In this document: positions 1-7,841 of the stretch, one piece after another
Position numbering within the stretch: position 1 is the first letter of the stretch
Layout: each line of letters begins with the position of its first letter
Assembly (NCBI GenBank): GCA_002373045.1
Contig: DFHU01000057.1
Span: 1-32,104, forward strand
Source of the DNA: Pseudoselenomonas ruminantium
GTDB taxonomy: Bacteria > Bacillota > Negativicutes > Selenomonadales > Selenomonadaceae
Reading direction: 5' to 3'
Length of the DNA stretch: 32,104 nucleotides
Notes under the pieces: model-generated
Seen by the model: only the letters and a program-made list of their open reading frames with translations
Database searches by the model: none
Told to the model about the DNA's origin: nothing
Made by a program: the position numbers and the translations under genes

Positions 1-38
1 TATTGGGAATTTTTCACGCTAAACCTCCCGGACAAATT

Positions 39-96
39 TTGACTAAAATGGCTTTTTCACGTTTTTCAGCTTTTTCATGTGGCTTATTTTAGTCAA
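39..96. repeat. 11-bp inverted repeat flanking TTTTTCA tandem repeats
   Basis: TTGACTAAAAT at 39-49 is exactly complementary to ATTTTAGTCAA at 86-96. Between the arms TTTTTCA occurs three times at 9-base spacing (53, 62 and 71). It could be an operator or a long-loop hairpin. No gene start in the window lies beside it, so its role is unknown. Confidence 0.35.
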
Positions 97-258
97 TTAT
101 CTCATCTGGGAGGAAAAATTTACATACACCGTATTATTTTGCGGTTACGGTCTATATACATATATTCGCTATATTCGTCAAGATTAACATCCGAAGACTT
201 CTTTTTCTCCGGCGGGGCTGCCTGTGTTATTGCACGCATACGGTCAATCCGATACCAT

Positions 259-416
259 CTAATATTTAATCGCAAAGTCCTCAATTTCAGGATGCTTGCT
301 ACAATAGTCAAATACAAAAGCCTCCATAGCCTTGCTGAAGTTGGAGTGCTTGGCCATGAAATTCTTCAGTACAGGGTGCGAATCATCAAAGCAAAACCAA
401 CTGGCCTTTTGACTTG
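259..416 (-). pseudogene. 5'-truncated gene remnant, possibly a ribbon-helix-helix or ParR-like protein
   Basis: An open minus-strand frame ends at a TAG at 259-261 and reads well as protein for about 51 residues. It contains WFCFDDSHPVLKNFMAKHSN and later MEAFVFDYCSKHPEIEDFAI. It has no plausible start codon: the frame runs into the 3' end of mupG and hits a stop at 469-471. The pattern of a beta-strand-like start followed by helices vaguely recalls small DNA-binding proteins of the ParR/StbB sort, but this is a weak impression. A second open stretch in another frame follows at 120-240. The rest of 1-258 shows no supportable gene. The simplest reading is a decayed gene cut off where it meets mupG. 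Confidence 0.33.
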
Positions 417-424
417 CTACTGCC

Positions 425-1495
425 CTATTCGAACTGAAAAGAAAATTTTCTTCCCGGCGTAATGTATTTCAACATAAAGAGTTCACATTCCGTAACTCTG
501 CCCACCACATTGACCCGCTTATCGGCGGGCTGGGATTTCTTGATGATTTCCAGCTCACCCATATAGCGCAGGTAATCCTTATTGTCAATGGTGATGGCTC
601 CACGCCGCCGTTCCTTGTTGTTCTCCGGCTCCACTGTCCCATTTAGCAGTCCTCTGCTCTCCTGCGCACGGATAGCATCGCGGGCTTCGTCCTCGCGGGC
701 CGTGAAGGTATGGCGCAGAAGTTCCTGCTGAACTGCATCGTCCGTAAAGAGCTGCGCGCGCAGAACCACCTCATCACCAGGCAATTTCCCCACGGTTTTG
801 AGTTCATCCGGCATTGGCAGACTGTCGCTTAAAAATACGGAATCAATCCCCATGGCCGCCATATGTCTTGCCGCTCTGTCCGTATGCCACAGGCGGTGCG
901 TTTCCATCGTCGGCAGGCCTTCAAAAAGCGGCCCCCGCTGCTTTCCCTGGCTGGGCACAAAGGCGCCGACTTTAATCCCTGCCTGATGCAGCATTTTCGT
1001 CTTACGCCGCAGGATATCCTCGCTGATGCCCGTTCCCCGGCGCGGATAAAAATTATGCAGGGCATCCACATGGGAAAAATCCGTACCTGCCGCCTGCAAA
1101 TCAGCCAGTATCTTTTCGGTAATGGTGCTGGCATTTAACTGCAGGCAAATACCTAAATCGTTATGACTAAGTTCAGCTATCTGCTCAGCTGAGTAGCCGT
1201 AATCCAGACGCAGGGTGGTAATGCCGAGTTTTTGAAACGCAGCCAGGTCAAATTCCGGCATATCCAGCATCGAAAGCGTCCGCGGCGAGATGTCCGAAAT
1301 AATCTCCATATCGTACTTGCGTGCCGCGGCCAAAATTTCAGCCAGTTCCCGCTTGAGTACCGCAGTATCCGTTTCAGGAATATGCAGGGAAGTAAATACC
1401 CGGCGAATTCCACACGCTGCCGCCGCCGACAACAGCTGTAAATTTTCTTCGAGCGTATTATCCAGCCCCGGATAAAGGGATATTCCGTTTTCCAT
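425..1495 (-). CDS. mupG: MupG-type 6-phospho-N-acetylmuramidase (DUF871 family)
   Basis: The 356-residue protein matches the DUF871/MupG family, which in Staphylococcus aureus cleaves MurNAc-6-phosphate-GlcNAc into MurNAc-6-phosphate and GlcNAc in the cytoplasm. The N-terminal part reads as a TIM barrel (ISLYPGL, RRVFTSLHIPE, MEIISDISPRTL, LRLDYGY), with a smaller C-terminal domain that includes NNKERRRGAITIDNKDYLRY. The ATG overlaps the murQ stop codon by one base (TAATG), implying translational coupling. Its place after murP and murQ supports a role in recovering peptidoglycan turnover fragments. No terminator is evident downstream, where the sequence runs directly into a gene remnant. The function is inferred from family and neighbours. 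Confidence 0.88.
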   Translation of the reverse strand: MENGISLYPGLDNTLEENLQLLSAAAACGIRRVFTSLHIPETDTAVLKRELAEILAAARKYDMEIISDISPRTLSMLDMPEFDLAAFQKLGITTLRLDYGYSAEQIAELSHNDLGICLQLNASTITEKILADLQAAGTDFSHVDALHNFYPRRGTGISEDILRRKTKMLHQAGIKVGAFVPSQGKQRGPLFEGLPTMETHRLWHTDRAARHMAAMGIDSVFLSDSLPMPDELKTVGKLPGDEVVLRAQLFTDDAVQQELLRHTFTAREDEARDAIRAQESRGLLNGTVEPENNKERRRGAITIDNKDYLRYMGELEIIKKSQPADKRVNVVGRVTECELFMLKYITPGRKFSFQFE

Positions 1496-2403
1496 TAGGA
1501 CACTCCCCTCTGTTTTAACGCCTGCACCAAATGACCATCGGCTGCGGCAAGCGCCGCCTGCCCTGCTTCATAACCAGCCCCGGTCAGATGCAGAAAAATC
1601 GCCAGTTTGGCATTCCCCTTCGCCTCTGCGAGTGCCGTTATGCTTTCTTCACGGCTGCAGCCCGTGGCCTCCATGACGATGTTTTTCGCGCGCTCCTCCA
1701 ATTTCGCGTTGGAAGTCTTTACATCCACCATCAGATTGCCATAGACCTTGCCCAGTTTAATCATGGTGCCTGTGGAAAGCATATTGAGCACGAGTTTTTG
1801 CGCCGTCCCCGCTTTCATGCGGGTAGAGCCTGTCACCACCTCAGCCCCCGTCACCGGCAGCAGGGCAATGTCCGCCCATTCGGCAATCGCAGCATTGGCC
1901 GAGCACGCCAGCGCAATGGTTGCCGCACCGAGCTTATGGGCATATTGCAAACCGCCGATAACATAGGGCGTACGGCCAGAGGCGGCAATGCCCACCAGCA
2001 CATCAGCAGCGGAAAAGCCTCTGTCCGCCAAATCCTTGCAGGCAAGTTCCCCGCTGTCCTCGGCACCTTCCTGTGCCTTGAAGATGGCAGGCGTGCCGCC
2101 CGCGATAACCCCCTGCACGAGTTCAAAGTCCACGCCATAGGTTGGCGGACATTCCGAAGCGTCCAGAATCCCCAACCGCCCGGAAGTGCCGGCTCCCAAG
2201 TAAAAGAGCCGCCCGCCCTTTGTCAGCCTGTCGGTGATGATGTCTACCGCCTTAGCGATTTCCGGCAGGATTTTTTCGACCGCCAAGGCGACCTTTTTAT
2301 CTTCCGCGTTGATAATCCGCAGCATCTCTACAGTGGACAGTTCATCAATATGCGTGCTCGCAGGATTGCGGCGCTCGGTACTTATTTTTTGCAAATCCAG
2401 CAT
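1495..2403 (-). CDS. murQ: N-acetylmuramic acid 6-phosphate etherase
   Basis: MurQ removes the D-lactyl ether from MurNAc-6-phosphate, giving GlcNAc-6-phosphate and lactate. The 302-residue protein has a SIS (sugar isomerase) fold: GAGTSGRLGILDASECPPTYG spans about residues 70-90 and a second family motif is GSTRMKAGTAQK. Glu84 and Glu115 align with the catalytic glutamates 83 and 114 described for E. coli MurQ. The start at MLDLQKI was chosen by family length; upstream in-frame codons overlap murP and lack similarity. The start lies 7 bases after the murP stop, and its Shine-Dalgarno (AAAGGG) is further upstream than ideal, so coupling to murP is likely. Confidence 0.95.
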   Translation of the reverse strand: MLDLQKISTERRNPASTHIDELSTVEMLRIINAEDKKVALAVEKILPEIAKAVDIITDRLTKGGRLFYLGAGTSGRLGILDASECPPTYGVDFELVQGVIAGGTPAIFKAQEGAEDSGELACKDLADRGFSAADVLVGIAASGRTPYVIGGLQYAHKLGAATIALACSANAAIAEWADIALLPVTGAEVVTGSTRMKAGTAQKLVLNMLSTGTMIKLGKVYGNLMVDVKTSNAKLEERAKNIVMEATGCSREESITALAEAKGNAKLAIFLHLTGAGYEAGQAALAAADGHLVQALKQRGVS

Positions 2404-2410
2404 GGAAAAA

Positions 2411-3763
2411 TTACGACACCCTTTCTTCCACCGGGTCATCAAAGCCCAGCAAATACGTAGCAATAAAGCCTGCGATATAGGCGACCAATACCCCCAGCAG
2501 ATAGATGGGGATATTGTTGGTTGTTCCCGCCAGCGGCAGGCCGGAAATCCCCATAGCCGACGCCCCGACCATAAAATGTGCCTGCACCGCGCCGCCAAAA
2601 GCACCGCCAATGCAAGCCCCGATAAAGGGACGGCCCAAGGGCAGGGTAACGCCGTAAATCAACGGCTCGCCCACGCCCATCAGGCCTACCGGCAGAGCCG
2701 AAGCCACGGTTTTCTTCAAAAATTTATTTTTACTCTTCACATAAACTGCGATAGCCGCACCGACCTGCCCCGCACCAGCCATAGCCAAAATCGGCAGGAG
2801 AATCGTCACGCCAAACTGCGAAATCAAATCGGCATGAATCGGTGTTAATGCCTGATGAATCCCCATCATGACCATCGGCAGCCACATGCCGCCCAGCACA
2901 AAGCCCACAGCGGCACCGCCGGAGCCTACGGCGCCCGTAGCCGCCGCCCCAATCGCCGAGGAGATTACGCCGCCCAACGGCTGCAGGACAAAAATCGCCG
3001 CTGCGCCGGACAGCAGGAAAGTCAGCAGCGGTGTCAAAAACAAATCGAACACCGTGGGAACCAGTTTATGCAAACGCTTTTCCAGCCATGAAGCCAAAAA
3101 AGCCACCAGAATTACGGCGATAACGCCGCCGCGGCCGGGAACCAGCTTGCTCCCGTCAAACACCACATTCGCCAGCCCCGGATGACTGATTAGAGCCGCG
3201 AGGGCCCCACCAAAAATCGGCGTGCCACCGAAAACCTTGGCCGCATTATAACCCACAAAGAGATTCATGCCCCAGAACACGGCATTGCCGGCAACAGCCA
3301 ATAACTGCCATGTCGGCGAAGCCGTTATCTCCGGCCAGATTTTCGCCGATACCCCGAGTATCCCCGTGAGCAAACCGCAGGCGATAAAGGCAGGAATCAG
3401 CGGAATAAAGATGCCGGCAATTTTTTTGAGCAAAAGTTTGCCCGGCGTGGCATTTTTCTCCCGAATCTGTTGATGCAGTTCCCTGCCGTCACCAATCTTG
3501 GGTTTTGCCGGTGTTTTTTCCAGCAATTCATTGAGCACCGTAGTCACCTGTGTGGCGGTTCCGGGGCCTAAGATGATTTGCAGTTCTTCCTCTGTGTCGT
3601 GAATCCCCATGACTCCCGGCACCTGCTTAACCGCCTCCAGCAATGCCGCATCTTTTTTGTTCAGCTGCACCCTGAGTCTTGTCATGCAGTTATAGGCCTG
3701 CAAAATATTCTTCCGGCCACCTAATACATCATAAAGTTTTTTCCCCAGTTCGTCCATTTTCAT
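2411..3763 (-). CDS. murP: PTS N-acetylmuramic acid transporter, EIIBC component
   Basis: This 450-residue protein is a fused PTS EIIB-EIIC of the glucose/sucrose superfamily. The EIIB domain is N-terminal (about 1-85), with phospho-cysteine Cys26 in YNCMTRLRVQL. A linker leads to a hydrophobic EIIC domain with many membrane segments and the conserved stretch LMGVGEPLIYGVTLPLGRP. There is no EIIA domain, so a separate EIIA must supply phosphate. The ATG at 3763 is preferred over the upstream TTG at 3769 because AAGGGGG sits 7 bases before it. It lies 12 bases after rarA and just before murQ. Specificity for MurNAc or the MurNAc-GlcNAc disaccharide is inferred from murQ and mupG. Confidence 0.88.
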   Translation of the reverse strand: MKMDELGKKLYDVLGGRKNILQAYNCMTRLRVQLNKKDAALLEAVKQVPGVMGIHDTEEELQIILGPGTATQVTTVLNELLEKTPAKPKIGDGRELHQQIREKNATPGKLLLKKIAGIFIPLIPAFIACGLLTGILGVSAKIWPEITASPTWQLLAVAGNAVFWGMNLFVGYNAAKVFGGTPIFGGALAALISHPGLANVVFDGSKLVPGRGGVIAVILVAFLASWLEKRLHKLVPTVFDLFLTPLLTFLLSGAAAIFVLQPLGGVISSAIGAAATGAVGSGGAAVGFVLGGMWLPMVMMGIHQALTPIHADLISQFGVTILLPILAMAGAGQVGAAIAVYVKSKNKFLKKTVASALPVGLMGVGEPLIYGVTLPLGRPFIGACIGGAFGGAVQAHFMVGASAMGISGLPLAGTTNNIPIYLLGVLVAYIAGFIATYLLGFDDPVEERVS

Positions 3764-3775
3764 CCTCAATCCCCC

Positions 3776-5125
3776 TTAAAATCTTTCCGGCCAGCAGCGA
3801 TGCAGATAATCTCCTATACGCTTTTCCTGACCGTTATCGCTTGGCTGATAATAATGGGCACTTTGTATTTCCTTGGGCAGATATGCCTGTTCGGTAAAAT
3901 GCCCCGGATAGTCATGCGGATAAATATACTCCGTACCATGCCCCAGTTTTTCTGCGCCCTTGTAATGCGCATCCCGCAAATGCAGGGGCACCGCTCCGCA
4001 GTTTTTCTGCTTCACATCGCGCATAGCGGCAAAGATGCCCTCACAGGCCGCGTTGCTCTTGGGCGCTGATGCCACATAGGTAACGGCCTGTCCCAAGGTA
4101 ATCTGTGCTTCCGGCATGCCCACGAATTGCACGGCATTGGCCGCATTCATGGCCACCACCAGCGCCATGGGGTCAGCATTGCCCACATCTTCGGAGGCGC
4201 AAATCACAATGCGCCGGGCAATGAACTTCACATCTTCCCCTGCCGCCAGCATACGCGCCAGATAGTGCAGTGCCGCATCCGGGTCACTGCCCCGCATACT
4301 CTTGATAAAGGCCGACACCGTATCGTAATGGTTATCGCCCGTCTTATCGTAGCGCTGTACCCGCTGGCCCAGAATCTCCTGCACCATATCCAGGGTAATC
4401 TCACCGCCGGTCAGCGGCAGCATACTGGCTGTCCCCTCCAGAATATTGAGTGCCATACGGGCATCACCGCCCGCCATCTGCGCCATGCCCAAAATGACCT
4501 CGTCACTTACGGTTATCGGCTGGTTTCCCAGTCCTCTTTCCTTGTCCGTAAGAGCCTGCCGCAGAATTTTCACGAGCTGCCCATCGGTCAGCTGATAGAG
4601 CCGCACAATCCGCACCCGCGAAAGCAGGGCATGATTGACCTCAAAGAAGGGGTTTTCCGTGGTCGCGCCAATCAGTATCAGCCGCCCATCCTCCACATAG
4701 GGCAGGAGCACATCCTGCTGACTCTTGTTAAAGCGATGGATTTCGTCGATAAACACAATCGTGCGCTTTTGATAAAACTTCCGGGCATCATCGGCTTCCT
4801 TGACAATCTGCCGAATATCGCCAATACCTGCCGCCACCGCATTGAGCTTCCTGAACTCGCTCCCCGTCATACTGGCAATCATCTGCGCGAGCGTAGTCTT
4901 GCCGGTACCGGGCGGGCCATAAAAAATCATGGATGAAATCTGGTCTTTTTCCATCATCTGCCGCAGAAAGCGTCCGCCGCCCACAGCCTCCTGCTGTCCT
5001 ACGAATTCATTGAAATTGCGTGGCCGCATGCGCTGTGCCAGGGGCGCAAATCGCGTGGCACTGCCACTGCCGGTACTGCCTTGGCTTTGCGCAGCCGCCG
5101 CAAATAAATCCATTTCCTCAGCCAT
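3776..5125 (-). CDS. rarA: Replication-associated recombination protein A (RarA/MgsA AAA+ ATPase)
   Basis: This 449-residue clamp-loader-like AAA+ ATPase acts at stalled replication forks in the RarA/MgsA/WRNIP1 family. Visible motifs are Walker A GPPGTGKTT (about 70-78), Walker B IVFIDEIHRF (about 123-132) and sensor 1 GATTENPFFEV (about 153-163). The C-terminal half carries the family tetramerisation region (ALHYLARMLAAGEDVKFIAR, GNADPMALVVA). Length is normal. The ATG at 5125 has AAAGGAG upstream and starts 2 bases after the dut stop, so the two genes are surely cotranscribed. The downstream mur genes follow within 12 bases. Confidence 0.96.
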   Translation of the reverse strand: MAEEMDLFAAAAQSQGSTGSGSATRFAPLAQRMRPRNFNEFVGQQEAVGGGRFLRQMMEKDQISSMIFYGPPGTGKTTLAQMIASMTGSEFRKLNAVAAGIGDIRQIVKEADDARKFYQKRTIVFIDEIHRFNKSQQDVLLPYVEDGRLILIGATTENPFFEVNHALLSRVRIVRLYQLTDGQLVKILRQALTDKERGLGNQPITVSDEVILGMAQMAGGDARMALNILEGTASMLPLTGGEITLDMVQEILGQRVQRYDKTGDNHYDTVSAFIKSMRGSDPDAALHYLARMLAAGEDVKFIARRIVICASEDVGNADPMALVVAMNAANAVQFVGMPEAQITLGQAVTYVASAPKSNAACEGIFAAMRDVKQKNCGAVPLHLRDAHYKGAEKLGHGTEYIYPHDYPGHFTEQAYLPKEIQSAHYYQPSDNGQEKRIGDYLHRCWPERF

Positions 5126-5127
5126 TT

Positions 5128-5586
5128 TTATTCTCCTTTACCCGTGGAGCCAAAACCGCCCTGACGCTCGTCCCCTGCTCCTGCCCGGTCATTATCCGTG
5201 GTCAGATAGCTTAGGAAAATTCCCTGTGCAACCCGCTCGCCTTTATGGATGACAAAATCTTCCTTGCCCATATTGACTAAGGCCACCATAATATGCCCCT
5301 CATTGCCGGGATTGTTATAATAATCCGCATCAATAATGCCCACGCTGTTAGCGAGCATCAAATTATGCTTAACCGCCATGCTGGAGCGGATATTGAGCGT
5401 CAAGACCTCACCTGCCTGCATATAGGCTTTCAAGCCCGTAGGCACAAGCACCATACCGCCAACAGGCAAAACGCAATCTGCCGCCGCCTCGATATCATAA
5501 CCCGCGCTGGCTCCCGTCTGCCGCAAAGGCAAGTGAATATCCTTATCCTGCCACTCGCTTACCACTTCAAAACCTCGTAATTTCAT
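5128..5586 (-). CDS. dut: dUTP diphosphatase (trimeric dUTPase)
   Basis: This enzyme hydrolyses dUTP to dUMP and pyrophosphate, keeping uracil out of DNA. All five trimeric dUTPase motifs are present in the 152 residues: I AGYDIEAA (28-35), II RSSMA (67-71), III GIIDADYYNNPGNEG (83-97, with the catalytic Asp-Tyr pair), IV GERVAQGIF (116-124) and V RQGGFGSTG (141-149). The ATG at 5586 has AAGGAG five bases upstream. The GTG two codons earlier is too close to that site to be used. It is first in the apparent dut-rarA-murP-murQ-mupG unit. Confidence 0.95.
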   Translation of the reverse strand: MKLRGFEVVSEWQDKDIHLPLRQTGASAGYDIEAAADCVLPVGGMVLVPTGLKAYMQAGEVLTLNIRSSMAVKHNLMLANSVGIIDADYYNNPGNEGHIMVALVNMGKEDFVIHKGERVAQGIFLSYLTTDNDRAGAGDERQGGFGSTGKGE

Positions 5587-5602
5587 AAACACTCCTTAGC
5601 AT

Positions 5603-5643
5603 AAAAAAAGAGAAGCCAGCCTCAGCAAGACCATAGCCCCTCT
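5603..5643 (-). terminator. Terminator-like hairpin in the dut leader (possible attenuator)
   Basis: On minus-strand RNA the arms at 5634-5643 and 5609-5618 form a 10-bp stem (several G-U pairs), followed directly by seven U residues (5603-5609). It lies between a promoter-like sequence (5660-5688) and the dut start (5586). The upstream gene already has its own terminator at 5710-5758, so this one would act on dut-rarA-mur transcription. Confidence 0.4.
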
Positions 5644-5659
5644 GCAAAACTCTGCTAAT

Positions 5660-5688
5660 ATTATAACGCCGTTGTTCCAGTTTTTCCA
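5660..5688 (-). promoter_or_regulatory. Promoter candidate for dut-rarA-murP-murQ-mupG
   Basis: On the minus strand a perfect -10 TATAAT (5660-5665) follows, after a 17-base spacer, TGGAAA (5683-5688), which matches four of six bases of the -35 consensus. Transcription would start near 5652, about 65 bases before the dut ATG. Confidence 0.5.
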
Positions 5689-5709
5689 TAGCTGCCTATG
5701 TCATGTCCT

Positions 5710-5758
5710 GTAAAAATAAAGAGCTGCTGCATACGTGCGAAAGCATATGCAACAGCTC
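5710..5758 (-). terminator. Rho-independent terminator of the secreted hydrolase-like gene
   Basis: Arms at 5746-5758 and 5721-5733 form a 13-bp stem with one G-U pair on minus-strand RNA, followed by UUUAUUUUU. It begins 14 bases after the stop codon at 5773. Confidence 0.85.
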
Positions 5759-5772
5759 CTGCCATTTGCTTG

Positions 5773-6441
5773 TTATTTTACCTGTGCTGCCATTTCCTTC
5801 ATCAGCCAGTCATGGATAGCTTTGTTGTCGACCTTGCCATCAGCGGTATTCTCATCCAGATAGATTGCCTTGAAATAGCTGGGCAACTGTTCGTTGATAA
5901 GCTGAATTACCCAGGCGCCTTTGTTTTCACCGATACCGTAAATGGCATTTTTATTTACGGCATAGTTCTGACGCACATCCTGAAGCAGCGAACGCATAAT
6001 CTCCATGCCCTCGGTATTGGAAAGCCGTCCGACACGCTGTTCAAAATCCTTTGTCGACTGCACGGTCAGAACGATTGCATACTGCTGTTTGCGCTCTAAT
6101 TCATCCACCCATGCACCAACGCCGTCCGGCTGCTTCAGCAAAGCCCTGCCATCCGTTTCCCCGTTCACATCATTGACGACAATAATCAAGGGATAGCTCT
6201 TACCGGCATCATACCAGCGCGGCAGGCAAATCTGATAGTCAAGTTTTGACTGAATGAGTTCCGAGCTGACAAAACGCTGCGAGGCCAGCTTTTTATCCTC
6301 ACTCGAATCCTGACCAGGCATAGCTGTCTGCACTGCTCCCTGCGAAGCCTGACGAACCTCCGCATGCGCCATAGCTCCAAAGCCGACACTAAAGCCCATC
6401 GCCGCAATAACTGCCGCCGTCACCAGTTTTTTCTTCTGCAT
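5773..6441 (-). CDS. Secreted alpha/beta-hydrolase-like protein, nucleophile position replaced by Asn
   Basis: The 222-residue protein starts with a signal peptide (KKK, hydrophobic core, cleavage likely after AHA near residue 28), so it is exported. The rest resembles the predicted-peptidase/esterase type of alpha/beta hydrolase: YPLIIVVNDVNG (83-94) matches the usual strand plus oxyanion loop, and NAIYGIGENKGAW (165-177) sits where the nucleophile elbow GxSxG should be. Here the elbow reads GENKG, with Asn173 in place of serine, so normal serine catalysis is not expected. The ATG at 6441 was chosen for its AAGGAGG site and signal peptide. It is a single gene with its own terminator. It may be a non-catalytic binding protein; the function is unknown. 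Confidence 0.6.
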   Translation of the reverse strand: MQKKKLVTAAVIAAMGFSVGFGAMAHAEVRQASQGAVQTAMPGQDSSEDKKLASQRFVSSELIQSKLDYQICLPRWYDAGKSYPLIIVVNDVNGETDGRALLKQPDGVGAWVDELERKQQYAIVLTVQSTKDFEQRVGRLSNTEGMEIMRSLLQDVRQNYAVNKNAIYGIGENKGAWVIQLINEQLPSYFKAIYLDENTADGKVDNKAIHDWLMKEMAAQVK

Positions 6442-6569
6442 GCTAATAACCTCCTTACTGATAAGCAAAAATCAACCATATGGGTACACTTCGCCATATG
6501 AACTTTAATCCCTGCCCATTTCACAGAAACTTCTATATTTTTGGTAAAAATTCCGATACCCTTTATTTT

Positions 6570-7442
6570 TCACTTTGCCTTAGCGGCCAAATCACCTTTA
6601 ATCTGATTGTAAATGAGGATGGTAAATATCCCCGTGCCACCGATTACATTGCCCAAACCTGTAGGCAGCAGGAAACGGAAAAAGTAATCCATAAAGTCTG
6701 CCTCACCAGCGATGACTTCATAGGCCATTTCACATGAGCCCACCACCACATGCGCAAACTCGCCCAGAGCAATGAAGTAGATGAAAAACGTAATGGCAAA
6801 AAAGCGGAAGTACCGCGTACCGGGCGAAAGCCATACCAAAGCGGCGATAATAATTCCGGCAGGGATTCCCTTGATAATATTGTCCAGCGCATTGAGCCTC
6901 GTCACATGTTCCGCCAAATCATGCAAAGCAACCGCCACCTCGGGCGAAACCGCATTGGGAAGGGACAGGAAAAGTGCTGCCAGCGTGGTGCCCAGAATGT
7001 TAAACACAAACACCGTTGTCCAAAGCCTTATCACATACCAAAGCCTTTTCCAGGAAAATTCCTCAAGCACGGGAATGATTGTCGTGATGGGATTTTCCGT
7101 AAACAGCTGCATCCGTCCCAAAATCACAATCAAAAAGCCCACGGTATAGCCGAGACTCGATATCAATGGTTCCCATGAATATTCCGCCATATACATGCGG
7201 AAACAGGCACGGAACAAAAAAGAGAACGAAACAAACACACCAGCAGCCAAAGCCGAAAAAGCCAATGCCCGAAAAGAACGTGACATTTCTTCCTCGCCTT
7301 CCTCACGAATAATATGAAATATGACCTTTGGCTGCAAAGGCGCATTTTCCCTCAACATATTCTTTTCCATCTTGGGCAATGCCCGTACAAAATCTTCCCA
7401 TGATTTTTCGTTTTTCGTTGGTGCATCTTTGTTTTTTCCCAT
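6570..7442 (-). CDS. Formate/nitrite transporter (FNT) family channel, YfdC-like
   Basis: The 290-residue integral membrane protein has FNT-family signatures: EEEMSRSFRALAFSALAAG (first helix), GRMQLFTENPITT (broken helix 2), FNILGTTLAA, IPAGIIIAALVW and LPTGLGNVIGGT near the last helix. FNT proteins are pentameric channels for small monovalent anions such as formate, nitrite or hydrosulfide. The long charged N-terminal tail (about 50 residues) recalls E. coli YfdC more than FocA or NirC, so the substrate is uncertain. The ATG at 7442 has GGGAGGG upstream. No clear terminator follows in the 128 bases before the next gene. Confidence 0.8.
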   Translation of the reverse strand: MGKNKDAPTKNEKSWEDFVRALPKMEKNMLRENAPLQPKVIFHIIREEGEEEMSRSFRALAFSALAAGVFVSFSFLFRACFRMYMAEYSWEPLISSLGYTVGFLIVILGRMQLFTENPITTIIPVLEEFSWKRLWYVIRLWTTVFVFNILGTTLAALFLSLPNAVSPEVAVALHDLAEHVTRLNALDNIIKGIPAGIIIAALVWLSPGTRYFRFFAITFFIYFIALGEFAHVVVGSCEMAYEVIAGEADFMDYFFRFLLPTGLGNVIGGTGIFTILIYNQIKGDLAAKAK

Positions 7443-7518
7443 AAATTTCCCTCCCCACAGCTGGCGTTATACCATCTTTTTCTCTGTTGAATTCTCTAAA
7501 AAAAAATAAAATCCTGCC

Positions 7519-7550
7519 AAAAGCCCCCTTGGTTTTTACAAACCAAGGGG
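7519..7550 (-). terminator. Rho-independent terminator after hfq
   Basis: Arms at 7540-7550 and 7525-7535 give a perfect 11-bp stem with a 4-nt loop. On the minus strand it is followed by GCUUUU, and a longer T-rich stretch begins about 20 bases on. It lies about 20 bases after the hfq stop. Confidence 0.75.
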
Positions 7551-7570
7551 ACTGCCGTTTCAGCGATGAT

Positions 7571-7810
7571 TTAGTTCTCTTCTTTTTCACAGTTGAAATT
7601 GACTGCCTTTGCCGGTGTAATGGTAGAAATAGCATGCTTATAAACCATTTGCTGCTTGCCCAGCACATCCAACACAACCGTAAAATTATCAAAGCCTTTT
7701 ACATTGCCTTTAATCTGAAAGCCGTTCACCAGATGAATGGTTACGCCGATATTTTCTTTCCGCACCTGATTGAGGAACGTATCCTGTAAATTGATTGCTT
7801 TTGCTGGCAT
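7571..7810 (-). CDS. hfq: RNA chaperone Hfq
   Basis: Hfq forms a hexameric ring that binds small RNAs and mRNAs. The 79-residue protein has the Sm1 motif (VTIHLVNGFQIKGNVKGFDNF) and the Sm2 motif with YKHAIST in the usual place, and an acidic, asparagine-ending short tail of the kind seen in Firmicutes. GGAGGGG stands five bases before the ATG. It follows miaA by 31 bases, the conserved miaA-hfq order. Confidence 0.97.
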   Translation of the reverse strand: MPAKAINLQDTFLNQVRKENIGVTIHLVNGFQIKGNVKGFDNFTVVLDVLGKQQMVYKHAISTITPAKAVNFNCEKEEN

Positions 7811-7841
7811 AAAAACCCCTCCATATCATTACGATAGTTAT

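Noticed and set aside
4127..4936. 269-codon plus-strand open frame
   Set aside because: It is antisense to rarA, histidine- and arginine-rich, with no family resemblance or ribosome site.
6476..6500. CCATATG direct repeat as an operator of the secreted hydrolase-like gene
   Set aside because: Two 7-base copies 18 bases apart in AT-rich DNA could be chance; no partner regulator or clear promoter accompanies them.
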